Positions 53,231 through 64,000 of a DNA stretch of 64,000 bases are shown here, piece by piece; within the stretch, counting starts at the first letter, position 1, and each line of letters opens with the position of its first letter. Made by a program: the position numbers and the translations under genes. Source of the DNA: Pectinophora gossypiella (taxonomy: Eukaryota; Arthropoda; Insecta; Lepidoptera; Gelechiidae); assembly GCF_024362695.1 (NCBI RefSeq), contig NC_065433.1:28057700-28121699 (forward strand). The letters run 5' to 3'. The notes beneath the pieces were generated by a model that worked only from the letters and a program-made list of their open reading frames with translations, searched no databases and was not told where the DNA came from.

Positions 53231-53965
53231 CTGCGAGAACTTCTCCTGCGCGTCGAGGATCTCGATGAACAGCGACAGCTTGTGGTCCATGATGGGGAAG
53301 CCATTGCGCGGCTGCTGCAGCAGGTGGCGCACCGCGTCCCGGACCGCGGCCGGCGTGCCTGGCGTGCATGGCGTGCCGGGGGCGGAGCCCGACACGGCCA
53401 GGCTGTGCAGCCGCTCCGTCAGGCTCGCTAGCCCGTGGAACGTAGCTGAGGGCTTAGGCGGAGTGAGCGCCTGCCCGCCCGGCAGCGACAGGCGGCGCGC
53501 GGCGCTAGGCGGCACCGCGCCGTAGCCGTTGCTCATGATGGCGGGGCGCTGCAGCTGGTAGTCACTGCGCGAGCTCGGCAGCGAATAAGTGGCGGTGCGC
53601 GGCAGCGAGCCCAGCAGCGGCGCGTGCAGCGGGCGCGGGCGCCGCGGCACGGGCTGCAGCAGCGGCCACGCCGGTGGCTGCCCAGCTCCCAGCGAGCGCG
53701 GCCGCCGGGCCAAGGGTGCGCACTGCCCCGCCGACAGGGTGGCGCTGGCCGGCCGCCGCGGCACGGCCACGCGCTCCACGGCCATCGGCGCCGGCGGCGT
53801 GTACGGCGAGAACCCGCCGAAGTCATCGGGTATGTGCGAGGCGTAGTCGCAGGAGCGCACGGGCTCGGGCGCGGGCGGCGGCGGGTCGTCCCAGCGAGGC
53901 CACGCGAGCGCCAGCGAGTCCGGCTTGCGCGGCGGCGCGGGCCGCGGCCGTCCTGCCTCCGTCAT
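53231..53965 (-). CDS. Dys: Probable alternative first exon of a short dystrophin isoform
   Basis: Minus-strand frame of 245 codons from ATG at 53965 (MTEAGRPRPAPPRK) to a donor CAG|GTAGCC at 53231, phase 0. The frame is open further upstream, but the earlier start is GTG. The protein is Pro/Ala/Arg-rich with conserved-looking islands (SCDYASHIPDDFGGFSPYTPP; DHKLSLFIEILDAQEKFSQ). The donor phase equals that of the rod exon at 57955-58096, so both can join the same downstream exon. It lies in the intron after rod exons. Fly dystrophin also uses internal promoters with unique first exons for short isoforms (established knowledge); assignment here is inference, and an unrelated gene start is the alternative. 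Confidence 0.6.
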
Positions 53966-54052
53966 GACGTGCGCCGGGTGCGCCGCGCGCCGCGACACTG
54001 CCGCCGCCGCGCCGCGCCGCCGCCGCCGCCGCGCCGCACCGCATCGACGCAC

Positions 54053-57000
54053 TCGTGTTTTGGTTTTTAAGTGCGCTTTTCGTCTGGCTCTCCGTTAGGG
54101 GAGGATCGCGAAACTTTTCGCCGAACTTTATTAGTTTACTTTGCGATTTTAATATTAGGTTACCTACCCGTTTAAATTCACATTTCTTTAACTAAATACG
54201 AAACATAATTAAATACTTATTTGCATAAATAAGTATTTTGATTAGAAATAGCGGCTGAAAATGTTAAATTACAGGTAGAATAATATTGTTATATTTCAAC
54301 AATATACTCTATAGGTAACGGTGAGTTTTGAATGATTGTACGAAGGAGCGGGCTACGCCGCGCTACGGGTGTGCTACGAGCTGCAATGTTGATGAATAAT
54401 AGGTACTCTCGTTGAATCCTGAGATAATAACTGATGTATTCATATTTGGGATGGCCATTTTATAAAATAAAATACCTCTTTCTACTGTCCGTATCTGGTA
54501 CAACTATTTAGGTTATTACTTCGGCTACATGTAGCGTACATGTTCTATTAGCTATTTCCTTGGTTTATACAATCATTGTTCTAAATACTTTACGATAAGG
54601 GCTGCCTCACACTAATAGCTGTTACGCCATCGTTACGAGGCGACTTATTACGCGCTTGCTATTACTTATTTGTTTGTTATTTTTAATGTTTGTTTCGCTG
54701 GATCAACCATAACTGTCTGTTGTCGGTGAAACATAAGTACATGGAAGCACTTGAGTGTCCGAGGACGGTCGCCCGGGCCGTGAGCGCGGTCGCGCGCGCT
54801 GCCGGGGCAGTGCCCGCGCTATATATATCGCGGGCACTCGTCCATTAGGAGCCGCCGCCGCCCGCACTACTTCACTTTCAACTACTACAAAAATACTCTA
54901 ATAACTTATAAAAAAGGTGCTTGAAACAAATTCAGACTAATGTAATTTAAGTGAGCCGGGTATGTAAAGATGAACGAAACAATATATTTCAATTTGAAAT
55001 GAATATGAGAAACTGTAAGCTTTGCTTAATTATGTCGTGGAGAAATTACCCTTATTTAGCGTCTGTTTAACTGACTATAAGGGAGGTGCGGGGCGCGGGG
55101 GGCGGGGCGCGGTGGGGGGACGCTCGGCCGCTGACGCCCGATACCAATCACTTCTCGCGACGGAAATAACTTCTCGACGGATGATGCAGGTCGCGGGCCC
55201 GATGCCACCCCGACACAACAAATCGCTGTAATTATTTATGTAAATGTAAATTGAAAACCTACATTATTATACATTTCATCTTATTGATGTATACGTACTG
55301 CTTTCAGCGGTGTTCACACAGCGAAGTTGCGGCTAGTTGGAGGTAAAAAGCTAAACCACCTCGCGTCTGTAACTATATGCATAACAACAGATATTCCTTT
55401 CACCTCGTGATCGTATACTGAAAACAATTACCGCGGCGTGTTCTATATAGTAACAATGGACCGCGACCGCCGCCGGCCCCCGGACCTCGCCGGACCCACC
55501 GGCTCGTGTAATGGGGAAAAGAAAGAAACGTATTAACCCCTCTATTTCGTCTGAAACGTATGAAACATTAAGAAAAAAGCTCAAAGAAAATCCCTTTAAT
55601 TCATCCATAAACAAATCCCTGAAAGGGCCAACATTTTGGGATCAAAGCGCGCACGGACGACGCACTCCGTATTTGTAATTCCTTAATAGGTACGATATTA
55701 GAAATGCGTGAGACGCAATTTTCAAATGGAACTATAAATCAATTGACGTTTGTCGAGGGAAGCGCGGGGCGGGGGGCGGTGCAGCTGTGGTCACTGGTGA
55801 TACACTGCGCCCTACGTCGTCCACAATATAAACAAACTCGCCGCGCCGCTCGCCGCGCCGCTCGCCGCGCGGCCCGGGGAGCGGGTGTTCACAATTACGA
55901 GATAATTAATACAAGTCAGTCGACGTTTAAATTTGTGAATATTGTCCGTTTGACTTCTTACTTTGAAATTTAATCCGTTGTTGATTTAGGACTACAATGC
56001 GTACCGACTTTGTAAAATTTTAGTTATTTAAATACTTTACTCGTTGGTCCCTTTATCCAAAAATACTTGTTTTGTACAAGTTTGTTCTGTTTTATATAGA
56101 GACAATCAGTATAATCTACGAGAGTCATTGTAAATATTGTATTAATGTGGCCTACATTACACTTTATCAAAGCAATCTTCAGTAACAAGTTATAATTTTT
56201 TATGTCAATAAGCCTCGGTTCTCATTTGATTAAGAATATAAGTGCATTCCATATTATACAGAAACTAAATTTGAATAAATTAAGCCAGTTAATACCTACA
56301 TATTTGCAATTATATATATGAATGCGCTCATCGGAGCCGTATGACGCAACACACGGGTACTCCAGTGACGTCGTCCAGGCGGTGGCTGACGTTATATTCT
56401 GTGTATTTTTATGATGCAGAAAAGTATCAGAAAGATGTAAAGTACCTATATATAGGATCACGGACGGTAACCATGGTAACAGCGCTGCACCAACTGTGAG
56501 CTGCGATATGTTCTTAGATGAATTGCTTCGATGTGGCCATTTTAACCCCCCTAATTATAACAAGCTGCCCGCATTGTAGCCGCGCCGCTTTCTTTGACCA
56601 CTCACGTGAAAAACTTTTACCTGCCGCTACAGAAAAGGTAAACAGGTGTAAGAGAGCGGCCGACGGGCGACACTGGGGTCGCTTGCTCGACGTCCAAACT
56701 CGCAAACTTGCACAGAACCCGGTGTTAGCTCTTAAATAGAACATCGGCTGGTCTGGTGACCAATATGTACAGATAAAAAAAGCAATAAGTCCTTTATTCA
56801 AGATAATAACCCGCGCGCAGGTGCGTACGGCCGCCGCGATATTATCCGCGCTCGTATGCGCATTATGTATGAGCGCCGCCGCCGCCGCCGCCGCTGCCGA
56901 AGTGCTCTGTGGCCGCCAGCTAATGCTCTACTTACTAACTTTTCCCGACCAATTTAAAACAACGCCCAACTTTTAAATATGCGATATATCTATGAACCAT

Positions 57001-57954
57001 CTCTCCGGTACACGTAAGATAATATTAATGTTTCTAAATTACAGAAATCGGCCCGCGAATTCTGATATCAACCTCGTGCTGCGAGTGGTAATGCTCTCGT
57101 GAGTTGCTGTCGTTCCCGCTTCCTATCAAGGAAGACCAATCTTCTTGTCATAGTTATGTATGAATGATATACCAATGGAGAATTGTACATACATACATAC
57201 ATAAACTCAATAAATGGAATTCTATAGTCTCTGCTTACCCCGGTGGGAAATAGGCGTGGAGAATTGTAATGAAAATAAATAATAAGTAAATTACATTATT
57301 CCAGCCGAGGCTATCGTATCAACAGTGGCTGCAAGTTGTATTTGATTACTTGTGGGTCTGCCCACCCCATTTGGGATTACTGGCGCGAGTTTATGTATGT
57401 ATGTCATGTAAGTTACATTATACGATTATAGACCCTATCGCCGATGTACACTAGCCACGTTCTTTCATCGAAACTATTACGAATGATCCAAAACAGCAGT
57501 TACTAGTAGCGAATGCGAACCAAACCCGGCCGCTGTTAGTCGTCGCAGCTTCCTGCCAGCCAGCGCCACCTGTGCCCTCCTCGGGGCGGCGCCGGGCTGG
57601 CTCTGGGAGCCGCGCCGCTGCAGTACCTCTCTCGCGATCTGTTCCCGACGCCCTCCCAGAGAGGGCGCTAGTAGCGGACAAAACACAACCGCCCTCCTCT
57701 ACCCTTCTTCAATATACTATCTACCGGCAATGCTACAGTCCTGTCAGCAACGCCCAGGTCGACGGGATGCTGATGGACCCCTTTATAATACGAGTAAAAT
57801 GGTACATGTACCATTTACATACATGTGTTTGTCTGGCACCTGCACAACACAAGATGCTTCCTGGTGACGATTAATATAATAACGCGCGGTTTTATAAGGA
57901 CTAACATGCAGGTAGGTTGGTGTCAGTGTGTATGTATAGACGTGGAGCACAAAC
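54053..57954. other. Dystrophin intron / upstream region of the alternative exon
   Basis: No exon recognised. Contains a 10-bp-arm inverted repeat around a TATATATA stretch (54809-54838), CpG-rich islands (55080-55140, 55830-55880, 56870-56900, 57540-57670), and a dispersed repeat with (CATA)n at 57188-57410. The promoter for the exon at 53231-53965 should lie just above 53965, but no clear TATA box is near it. Confidence 0.4.
57188..57410. repeat. Dispersed repeat with CATA microsatellite ends
   Basis: Begins (CATA)n 'aaactca', contains 'ccccggtgggaaataggcgtgg' and 'gtgggtctgcccaccccat', and ends 'gagtttatgtatgtatg'. The two ends are inverted copies of the same word, and the segments match 1560-1900 and 45386-45450. 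Class not determined. Confidence 0.55.
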
Positions 57955-58096
57955 CTTGAGCAGCTGCGGGTCGCGCTCGGCGGCGTCGAGCAGCGACTCG
58001 GCCTCGGACAGCCACCCCACGAACTTCTCCAGCGAGCGGTCCAGGTTCTGCAGCGACGACACCGCACCCTGCAGCGCCTTGCCGCGCGCTATGATG
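57955..58096 (-). CDS. Dys: Dystrophin distal-rod exon (spectrin repeat part)
   Basis: 142 nt; acceptor GTGTGCAG|CATCAT, donor CTCAAG|GTTTGT. With two bases from the previous exon it reads N-I-I-A-R-G-K-A-L-Q-G-A-V, then R-S-L-E-K-F-V-G-W-L-S-E-A-E-S-L-L-D-A. The F-x-x-W-L-x-E-A-E pattern is the start of a dystrophin-type spectrin repeat. It ends phase 0. Dystrophin links cortical actin to the membrane dystroglycan complex. Confidence 0.8.
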
Positions 58097-59424
58097 CTGC
58101 ACACACACAACACACACATCACTATACGTACAACACACACTTTCCACGTAGTCGCAATAGGCAAAGTTATAAGTCACCATACGACTCCCTGACATTTTTT
58201 CTACTCGTGATCATAAACAAAACTACCACCAAGTCAGAGTTAGGCATTATGCGAATAAATTGTTATCTAAAAAGGTAATTAACTGACAAAATGTTTAAAC
58301 GGCAAGTTACAACAACGTGGCTTATGGTATATGCAAATACACCTTATTATTAAATATTTATTATTATTAAAATTATTTACTAATAATTAAATAAAACCTA
58401 TGCATTCGTTATTCGACGTCCGGATCAATTTTGCCCAAGATTTTGAACTAAGTACATTATTAACTAGTAACGCCATACGGGGCGAAACTAAACTACTTGT
58501 AATTGCCTCTGAATATTGTTCCAGACGAGCGGAACAAGCGTATCAGCAACCCCCGCTAGATGGCGCGACGCCCGCCTCCACTGGCGTGTTGGTTTACTGC
58601 TGCTAGGCGGCGCTGTTTTACACTTCTACTCGCGTGTGACGTGCCACGTGCCAAAGTAAAACAATATCCATAATAATATTTTATTTACACCGCATTAATT
58701 GTATACAATTTGGCCACAAAAACATTATTTTAACAATAATTAAATAAAAAACATTTTGTTCCGAGCACGGCTGCGTCGTGCATGTTGGTCAGCGCCATCT
58801 AGCTTCAAGCTCACGATATACTAGGCGGGTGCGGCGCGGGTTGACGGCTCGGCAGACGGCGAGCGCCGCCGAGGGGCGCCACAAGCGGGCAGGCTACATC
58901 GGCGACGTTCATCATTATTTATTATGGTATCATTTAGCTAATGAGATTCTGTAATAACTACCTATTAGTAACATTCAATGTGTAAATCATTATTTATTGT
59001 TGAATCTGAACAGCAAAACCAATATAATTACACAAAAACATTAAAGGCAGGAGCAGTAATGCGGTCCTTGCCCGATCACGTATCACCCATCGACCGCCGG
59101 CGGCCGGGGAGTAGGTAACAAGTTTACGGGCACCCTCCGACTTCGGAGTTACGAACGTTATCTCTACATCTTATACCTACCGGTTGCGTAAAATCGCTTA
59201 CATGTAACTATTTAAAACATAATAATTTTCTTATTTTAACATGCCATCGTTGCGGCGGGAACAACAATAAGGTAAAGAATATTGTTTATCACATAGGTGA
59301 TATATCATTTGTAGGATTTTGTAGGTTGTAATACATAATACTGCACGTGATCCCGAGTACATATCGGGCCGTGGACGTGCAATATCGACGAGGGGTCGCG
59401 TGTGGGTGGTGTGGTGGTACTGAC

Positions 59425-59579
59425 TTGTTGTTGAGCTCGGTGTAGCGGTGGTTGACGGCCTCGGTGGCGCGCTTGATGCGCGACGTGTCGTCGTTGCGGT
59501 ACACGGCGATCAGCCGCTGCGTCAGCTGCCCGAACAGCTCCACCTGGTGCTTGTACTGGTGCACCTCCGCGTGGAACGA
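59425..59579 (-). CDS. Dys: Dystrophin distal-rod exon
   Basis: 155 nt; acceptor GTTGTTGCAG|TCG in phase 0, donor AACAA|GTCAGT leaving two bases, which match the phase of 57955-58096. It reads S-F-H-A-E-V-H-Q-Y-K, then Q-L-T-Q-R-L-I-A-V-Y-R-N-D-D-T-S-R-I-K and N-H-R-Y-T-E-L-N-N. The L-x-x-x-Y-x-x-D-D-T-x-x-(I/V) signature is characteristic of the dystrophin/utrophin distal rod (family knowledge). Confidence 0.82.
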
Positions 59580-60457
59580 CTGCAACAACACACACACATT
59601 ATAGTCAGTGTTCAGTGATCTGCGGCTGTACCTACATTGAACCTCGTCAACTCGCGACAGTCGCACCAGGGCATGGACCCCGGAGCGAATTTGTAATATT
59701 TTTCTCTCCAATGGGAATCTATCTATCTACCTATATTTTATGTCAAATTTTCAAATTGTTTTAATCTACGTAAGTATGAAAATAGGCAATAAAATGTCTT
59801 CGCTCTTCGCACAAGTAATATTTTAAGCTAACTCATTTTTAAACAAATTACATTAAAAACCGCGCGTAGATCCAGTGGTTATCACAAAAATAGGTCGAAA
59901 GTATATATTATATATTTAATATAAGAAATAATGGTAAAATAATCCGAAATATTTGGCTGGTACCTATTGATTTTACAATTTACCTAGTTGCATGACGTGC
60001 CTGTTTCGCAATACACAATCTGTGCGAGTCGCACAGAAACGAGTTTTAAAATAATGGACAAGCATTATCTAATATTATACTAAAAAGACGATAGCGTTAA
60101 TAGTTACTAAAATATCAGCAGGAGTTATAACAGACAGGTATACCTATAAAAACGCAACACAAAGCTTCTATTTTTACCCGACAGCGGAGAAGCATAAAGA
60201 AGGGTTATACTAGTTTGGTACGGGGTCAATAAAACAACTGTAGGTATGTTGAGTGTAGTACCTACATAATTTAAAATGCAAATTCTGTTGAAAACTCCAA
60301 TATTTATTGGTGCAATTATGTTAATATTAGTCGCAGGCGGAGACGGCGGGCGCGATACCGGCCCGCGTCGCCGCCGCGCGTCGCTGAATTATGTTATCAT
60401 TACCAACAAGCGTGTGCTCAACAAGTGAATTATTTGTAAGAGTAGGTGTGCGTGTAC

Positions 60458-60669
60458 CTTCTGTTCGCGCAGCTGCATCTCGAGCACATCGGCGGTGTGC
60501 CCGGGCGGCTGCATGGCGGCGAGCCGCGCCTCCATGCGGGTCAGCCAGGCGTCGGCGTCGCGCCGCCGCGTCTCGTACCGCTGCGAGTCGCCCAGCATGG
60601 CGTCCAGTTGCGCCTTGCGCTGCAGCACGCGCGCGTTCGCCTCATCCCAGTGCTCGCGCAGCGCCGTCA
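60458..60669 (-). CDS. Dys: Dystrophin distal-rod exon (furthest 5' seen)
   Basis: 212 nt; acceptor GTCATTAG|TGACGG, donor CAGAAG|GTACAC ending phase 0, which joins in frame to 59579. It reads H-W-D-E-A-N-A-R-V-L-Q-R-K-A-Q-L-D-A-M-L, then W-L-T-R-M-E-A-R-L and M-Q-L-R-E-Q-K. The W-D-E-x8-R-x-x-Q-L-x-x-M-L pattern matches the spectrin repeat preceding the D-D-T segment in dystrophins. Upstream exons lie right of the window. Confidence 0.8.
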
Positions 60670-63600
60670 CTAATGACAAACACCACCATTACCTACTATA
60701 CAACATTTACCATCTCCTCCTTACCACAATACCTCTTATTCATGGGCTTAGGTTAAACATGGGCAACTGATTCCGTGTAAATCAAAGACAATACGAGAAC
60801 TCCCGACTCGAGGACGGGTACGCTGCTACGCTGCGTGGCGAGATACAAAACAAATATTTTCTCAGGTTCCCCGGGAGTGCTTCATATCTATTATGTTGAG
60901 TATATGAATGTCGGCTGGCGACGGCAGACTCCCTCACTTGTACGCATTTGCGCCCCCATTGATGACGTGAAAAAGCTAACATTCAGAGTACACTGCCAGT
61001 ACAATGTGCAGCCGGGTCAGCACGACTATCCGACGGCTTGGACCAATAGGAGAAAAGAATGCTATCCACGTGGATATATTAAATCGATGCGAGCACGAGG
61101 TCGTCGTACGAGTATATAGCAATTCCGCCAACAACTGTCACTTGCCGATAGTATATCCAAGTGCGTGCACGGCGCCAATATGGCTGCCGTCTGATTTATT
61201 TCTTATGTATGACATTTCGATTGACATATTTATCTGCGTCCCGAGGGTGGCAGATAAGCTTGAGATAGGCGTTGTCAGGCAAAGAAACACAAGTATTTTG
61301 CTTAGTTTTAGTCGAGGAATTAAGGAACGTAATAAGTTTTTATGAAGAGAAGAGGGAGAGAATGAAGCAGCGGGCGACAGTGCCAAGAAACAGTTCATTT
61401 TCAAAAAGAACACAACGAATACCCTTCAAAATTTCAGCACCTTGACTTTTCAAAGAATCGTTTGTTTATATATTTTATGTCAAAAACGTTCGTGTTTTTT
61501 TTTCATAGTAACAATCACAAGACTCATAATAAAACATTAAATTTGTATAGCGCTATCCTTTTCTAATCTTGTAAATACGACAAAAAATAAAGATTACGAA
61601 ATGGACGAATGATTTAGAACAGCACAATTAGGAATACAGTGTTAACAAATAAAAACAACATCACTTTTATTTCAGATAGGAACATTTTTTTATGCTACGA
61701 GTTATAATTTTATCCACGGTAGATAGTGGACCGCGCTGTCAAGCCGTGTCCTTAGAGAAGATAGAAACTGCATATATCTAAAGCAATTCCGCAGCAGTAG
61801 ATAGTCGTGCCGACCCGGCTGATTGTGCTCCAGTACAAGCAGTGCGGGTACTCAGACACGATTCGCTCTTTCGGCATCTCCAGGCAGGTGAACACTCATT
61901 ATTTTCATTAAGTTGGTAACAAACAACGCATACTTTATATACACAGGTAACAATTAAGTACTTAAAATAGTTACAAATAAGTCGAACCTTAGTTGATAAT
62001 AAACAAAACAATGAAAACTACACATCAAAACGCGTAGGAAAGTCATTAAATGTTAATGTTAATTAAATAGGCAGGTAGTTATTTCATATTGTGTTAGATT
62101 GTAAGTGAAACAAGAATCAAAGAGGTGACATTCTGCCTTGGACATGTTCAAACTGGGCGGAGTTTGCCGGATTGCCGTTTAATAATTAGAGGTTTATATC
62201 GACGCGTACGCTGTGTAGTGAATCCTTATTAACTTTATTTTTACTGGCCTAAATCTACATTTTCGAAATTTTTCGAATTCAAGTGTGGATCTTAAACGAT
62301 TATCACGTTGACAGTAATATGAAGCCTCTAACATGAGGTTCATCTAAAATCCTTACAAACATTATTTCATTTCATAATTTCATATCCGTCAAGCGCTTTC
62401 ATACCCATATCATCATCATCAGCCCATTAACGTCCCCACTGCTGGGGCACGGGCCTTCCCTATGGATGGATAGGGAGATTGGGCCTTAAACCACCACGCG
62501 GGCCCAGTGCGGATTGGTGGTTATTAAGGACTGCAAATGCAGCCGGGACCAACGGCTTAACGTGCCTTCCGAAGCACGGAGGAGCTCGAGATGAAAACTT
62601 TTTTTTTGTGGTCACCCATCCTATGACCGGCCTTTACGAAAGTTGCTTAACTTCAACAATCGCAGACCGAGCGCGTTTACCGCTGCGCCACCGAGCTCCT
62701 CGTCCCCATCATACCCATATATTATACCCAGTCTATATTAAATGAATCCGGCGAACACGTCATTATACAGGGTGTTAGTGACACCGTAACGAAAAGTTTT
62801 AAGGGTGATTCACACCATGGTTCTGAGTTAATATCAAGTGGAATTTTCCATTGCATAAGTACAGAATAGAAAATAATTTAGAAAACACAAATCAGTCAGG
62901 AATTTCGGCACGGAAAATACCACTTGATATTAACGCAGAATCACGAGCTGAATCAATCCTCTCAGTATTCGTTACTTCAGACGGCGATACGGCAAACCCA
63001 CATATCACATTGGTATTCACAGAACGGTCAGGCGCGGGCCTACCTACTCAGTTTACCTTGCGAAGGATGTGCGTATGATCAGCGGCCTGGGATGACGTCA
63101 TTATGAATACGTCGTCACAGGCGCTCCAGTGAGTTAGTTCAGTCGCTTGGCAGTAAAAAAGCAGCAGTTAAAATTAATAACAGAGGCCCAAAATTTTCCA
63201 ATAACATTTTCACCCATTCCATTTTCCACATGCATTAACGTTTCGCCAATTATGGCGGTGAATCGTATCCAATAGGTGTAAAGTAACAGTGTATCGGTGC
63301 AATATCCAACGTGTCGTTAATTAACCCGCCGCCGCCCGCGCACCCCCGCGCGCCACACCACGCGCCCCGTTTGCAATATTCCACAAGTAAGTATGCGCAT
63401 CGTTCATTATACCTCATAGCACTTCATGTTCAATTAATATTATCAGGTTTAATCCATCAGCTTATTTAACATGTTGTTGTCGAAGAATAGCGAGACACTC
63501 TTTGCGGCATAACACCGTCGAGTATCTGTGACCGTATGCTGGCAGGTCATATAAACGTTATATGTAGAGAGATCTTGTACCTAAGTAAATTCATATTTTT

Positions 63601-64000
63601 GAACTCAATAGATTATATACGTATAATAGAGTTTTCAAGAGGGCTCCCGCGACACATTGGATATCCCGCGCGGGCGCTGCTTGTTCAAAAACTACTAACG
63701 ATATCGCACATGTATACTTAATAGTAAATATAAATAAATATGAACAAATGTTACAAGTGAATAGGTGTACACAAGTGGGTTCACTACACGCCTCGCGCCG
63801 GCGCACTCCCGACCCTGCCACTGCCACACTCGGGCAAGCTCGCGCTACGAACATTACATTCATCAAGTAGAAGCTTTTTGAACAATCTTCAAGAAGTAAA
63901 ATATTAATAGTATAGACGGTGAATATGCCGGCAAGAGCATAGCTGGAAATTATTGTTTAAGTAGGTAATAGGTATGTATTTTTATTACATGTCAATGTTA
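60670..64000. other. Dystrophin intron (no exon recognised)
   Basis: Apart from the SINE at 62411-62709, nothing beyond AT-rich unique-looking DNA and a GC-rich patch at 63325-63370 was found. Short open frames here have no supporting splice context. Confidence 0.5.
62411..62709 (-). mobile_element. SINE with composite tRNA/5S-like head, 11-bp target duplication
   Basis: Flanked by perfect copies of CATACCCATAT (62400-62410 and 62710-62720). On the minus strand it begins AGGAGCTCGGTGGCGCAGCG (tRNA A-box-like). It continues with GTTAAGCAACTTTCG and GGCCGGTCATAGGATGGGTGACC (about 62651 down to 62610), which closely resemble the internal part of 5S rRNA. It then carries the core 'cgtgcttcggaaggcacgtt' shared with the SINE at 46200-46512 and ends in a (GAT)n tail. 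Fused tRNA/5S promoters occur in some SINE families; the exact family is not recognised. Confidence 0.78.

Noticed and set aside
53162..54052. 296-codon start of the minus-strand frame at 54052
   Set aside because: The first codon is GTG on that strand; the first in-frame ATG is at 53965, and the frame passes through a good donor at 53231, so the coding part was trimmed at both ends.

Overview
This is a eukaryotic, insect-like window, most probably from a moth or butterfly. The grounds are many short exons with GT-AG introns, AT-rich introns with CpG-rich islands, dispersed repeats of types common in Lepidoptera (inference from general knowledge), and dystrophin exons. No bacterial gene organisation is present, and most short open frames are intronic noise or shadows of real exons. 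All gene models were built by eye from splice sites, reading phase and protein character; no search was run.

Left block, 1-23.7 kb, + strand: the 3' part of a very unusual secreted or structural protein gene. From 77 to 8125 it is a tandem array of at least 34 intact tiny exons (15-147 nt). All are multiples of three and can be read in phase 1-1, and they encode His/Pro-rich repeats of the type D-H-P-H-T-L-E-H-P-H-T. At least eight decayed copies are interspersed. A non-autonomous LTR retrotransposon (8295-13745, minus strand, equal-length LTRs, 4-bp target duplication) is inserted downstream of the last array exon. The gene continues with micro-exons, Val/Pro-rich exons, a cysteine-bearing exon and a 312-codon silk-like exon (Ala-Gln runs alternating with Gly/Trp/Tyr blocks), and stops at 23607 with a poly(A) signal.

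Second block, 25.4-33.3 kb, + strand: a complete 18-exon gene model (about 1,090 residues) with a signal peptide. Six C-x(10-15)-C-x2-C-x-C cysteine modules (VWC/pacifastin-like) alternate with Pro/Tyr/Ser-rich linkers. Every intron is phase 1, so every internal exon is a shuffling-competent cassette. Two small tandem paralogues follow, at 33.9-35.9 kb and 36.6-38.5 kb. Each has a signal peptide and an almost identical divergent Kazal-like domain.

Right block, 38.5-64 kb: minus-strand dystrophin. Three distal rod (spectrin-repeat) exons lie at 57.9-60.7 kb, and a probable alternative first exon for a short isoform lies at 53.2-54.0 kb. No 3' dystrophin exon was recognised to the left, so the + strand genes may sit inside a dystrophin intron. 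Intronic DNA here holds CpG islands, two SINE types (one with a tRNA/5S-like composite head and an 11-bp target duplication) and microsatellites.

Together the left two thirds look like a cluster of rapidly evolving, modular, secreted proteins (structural or silk-like plus protease-inhibitor-like) next to, or nested in, a conserved muscle/cytoskeletal gene.
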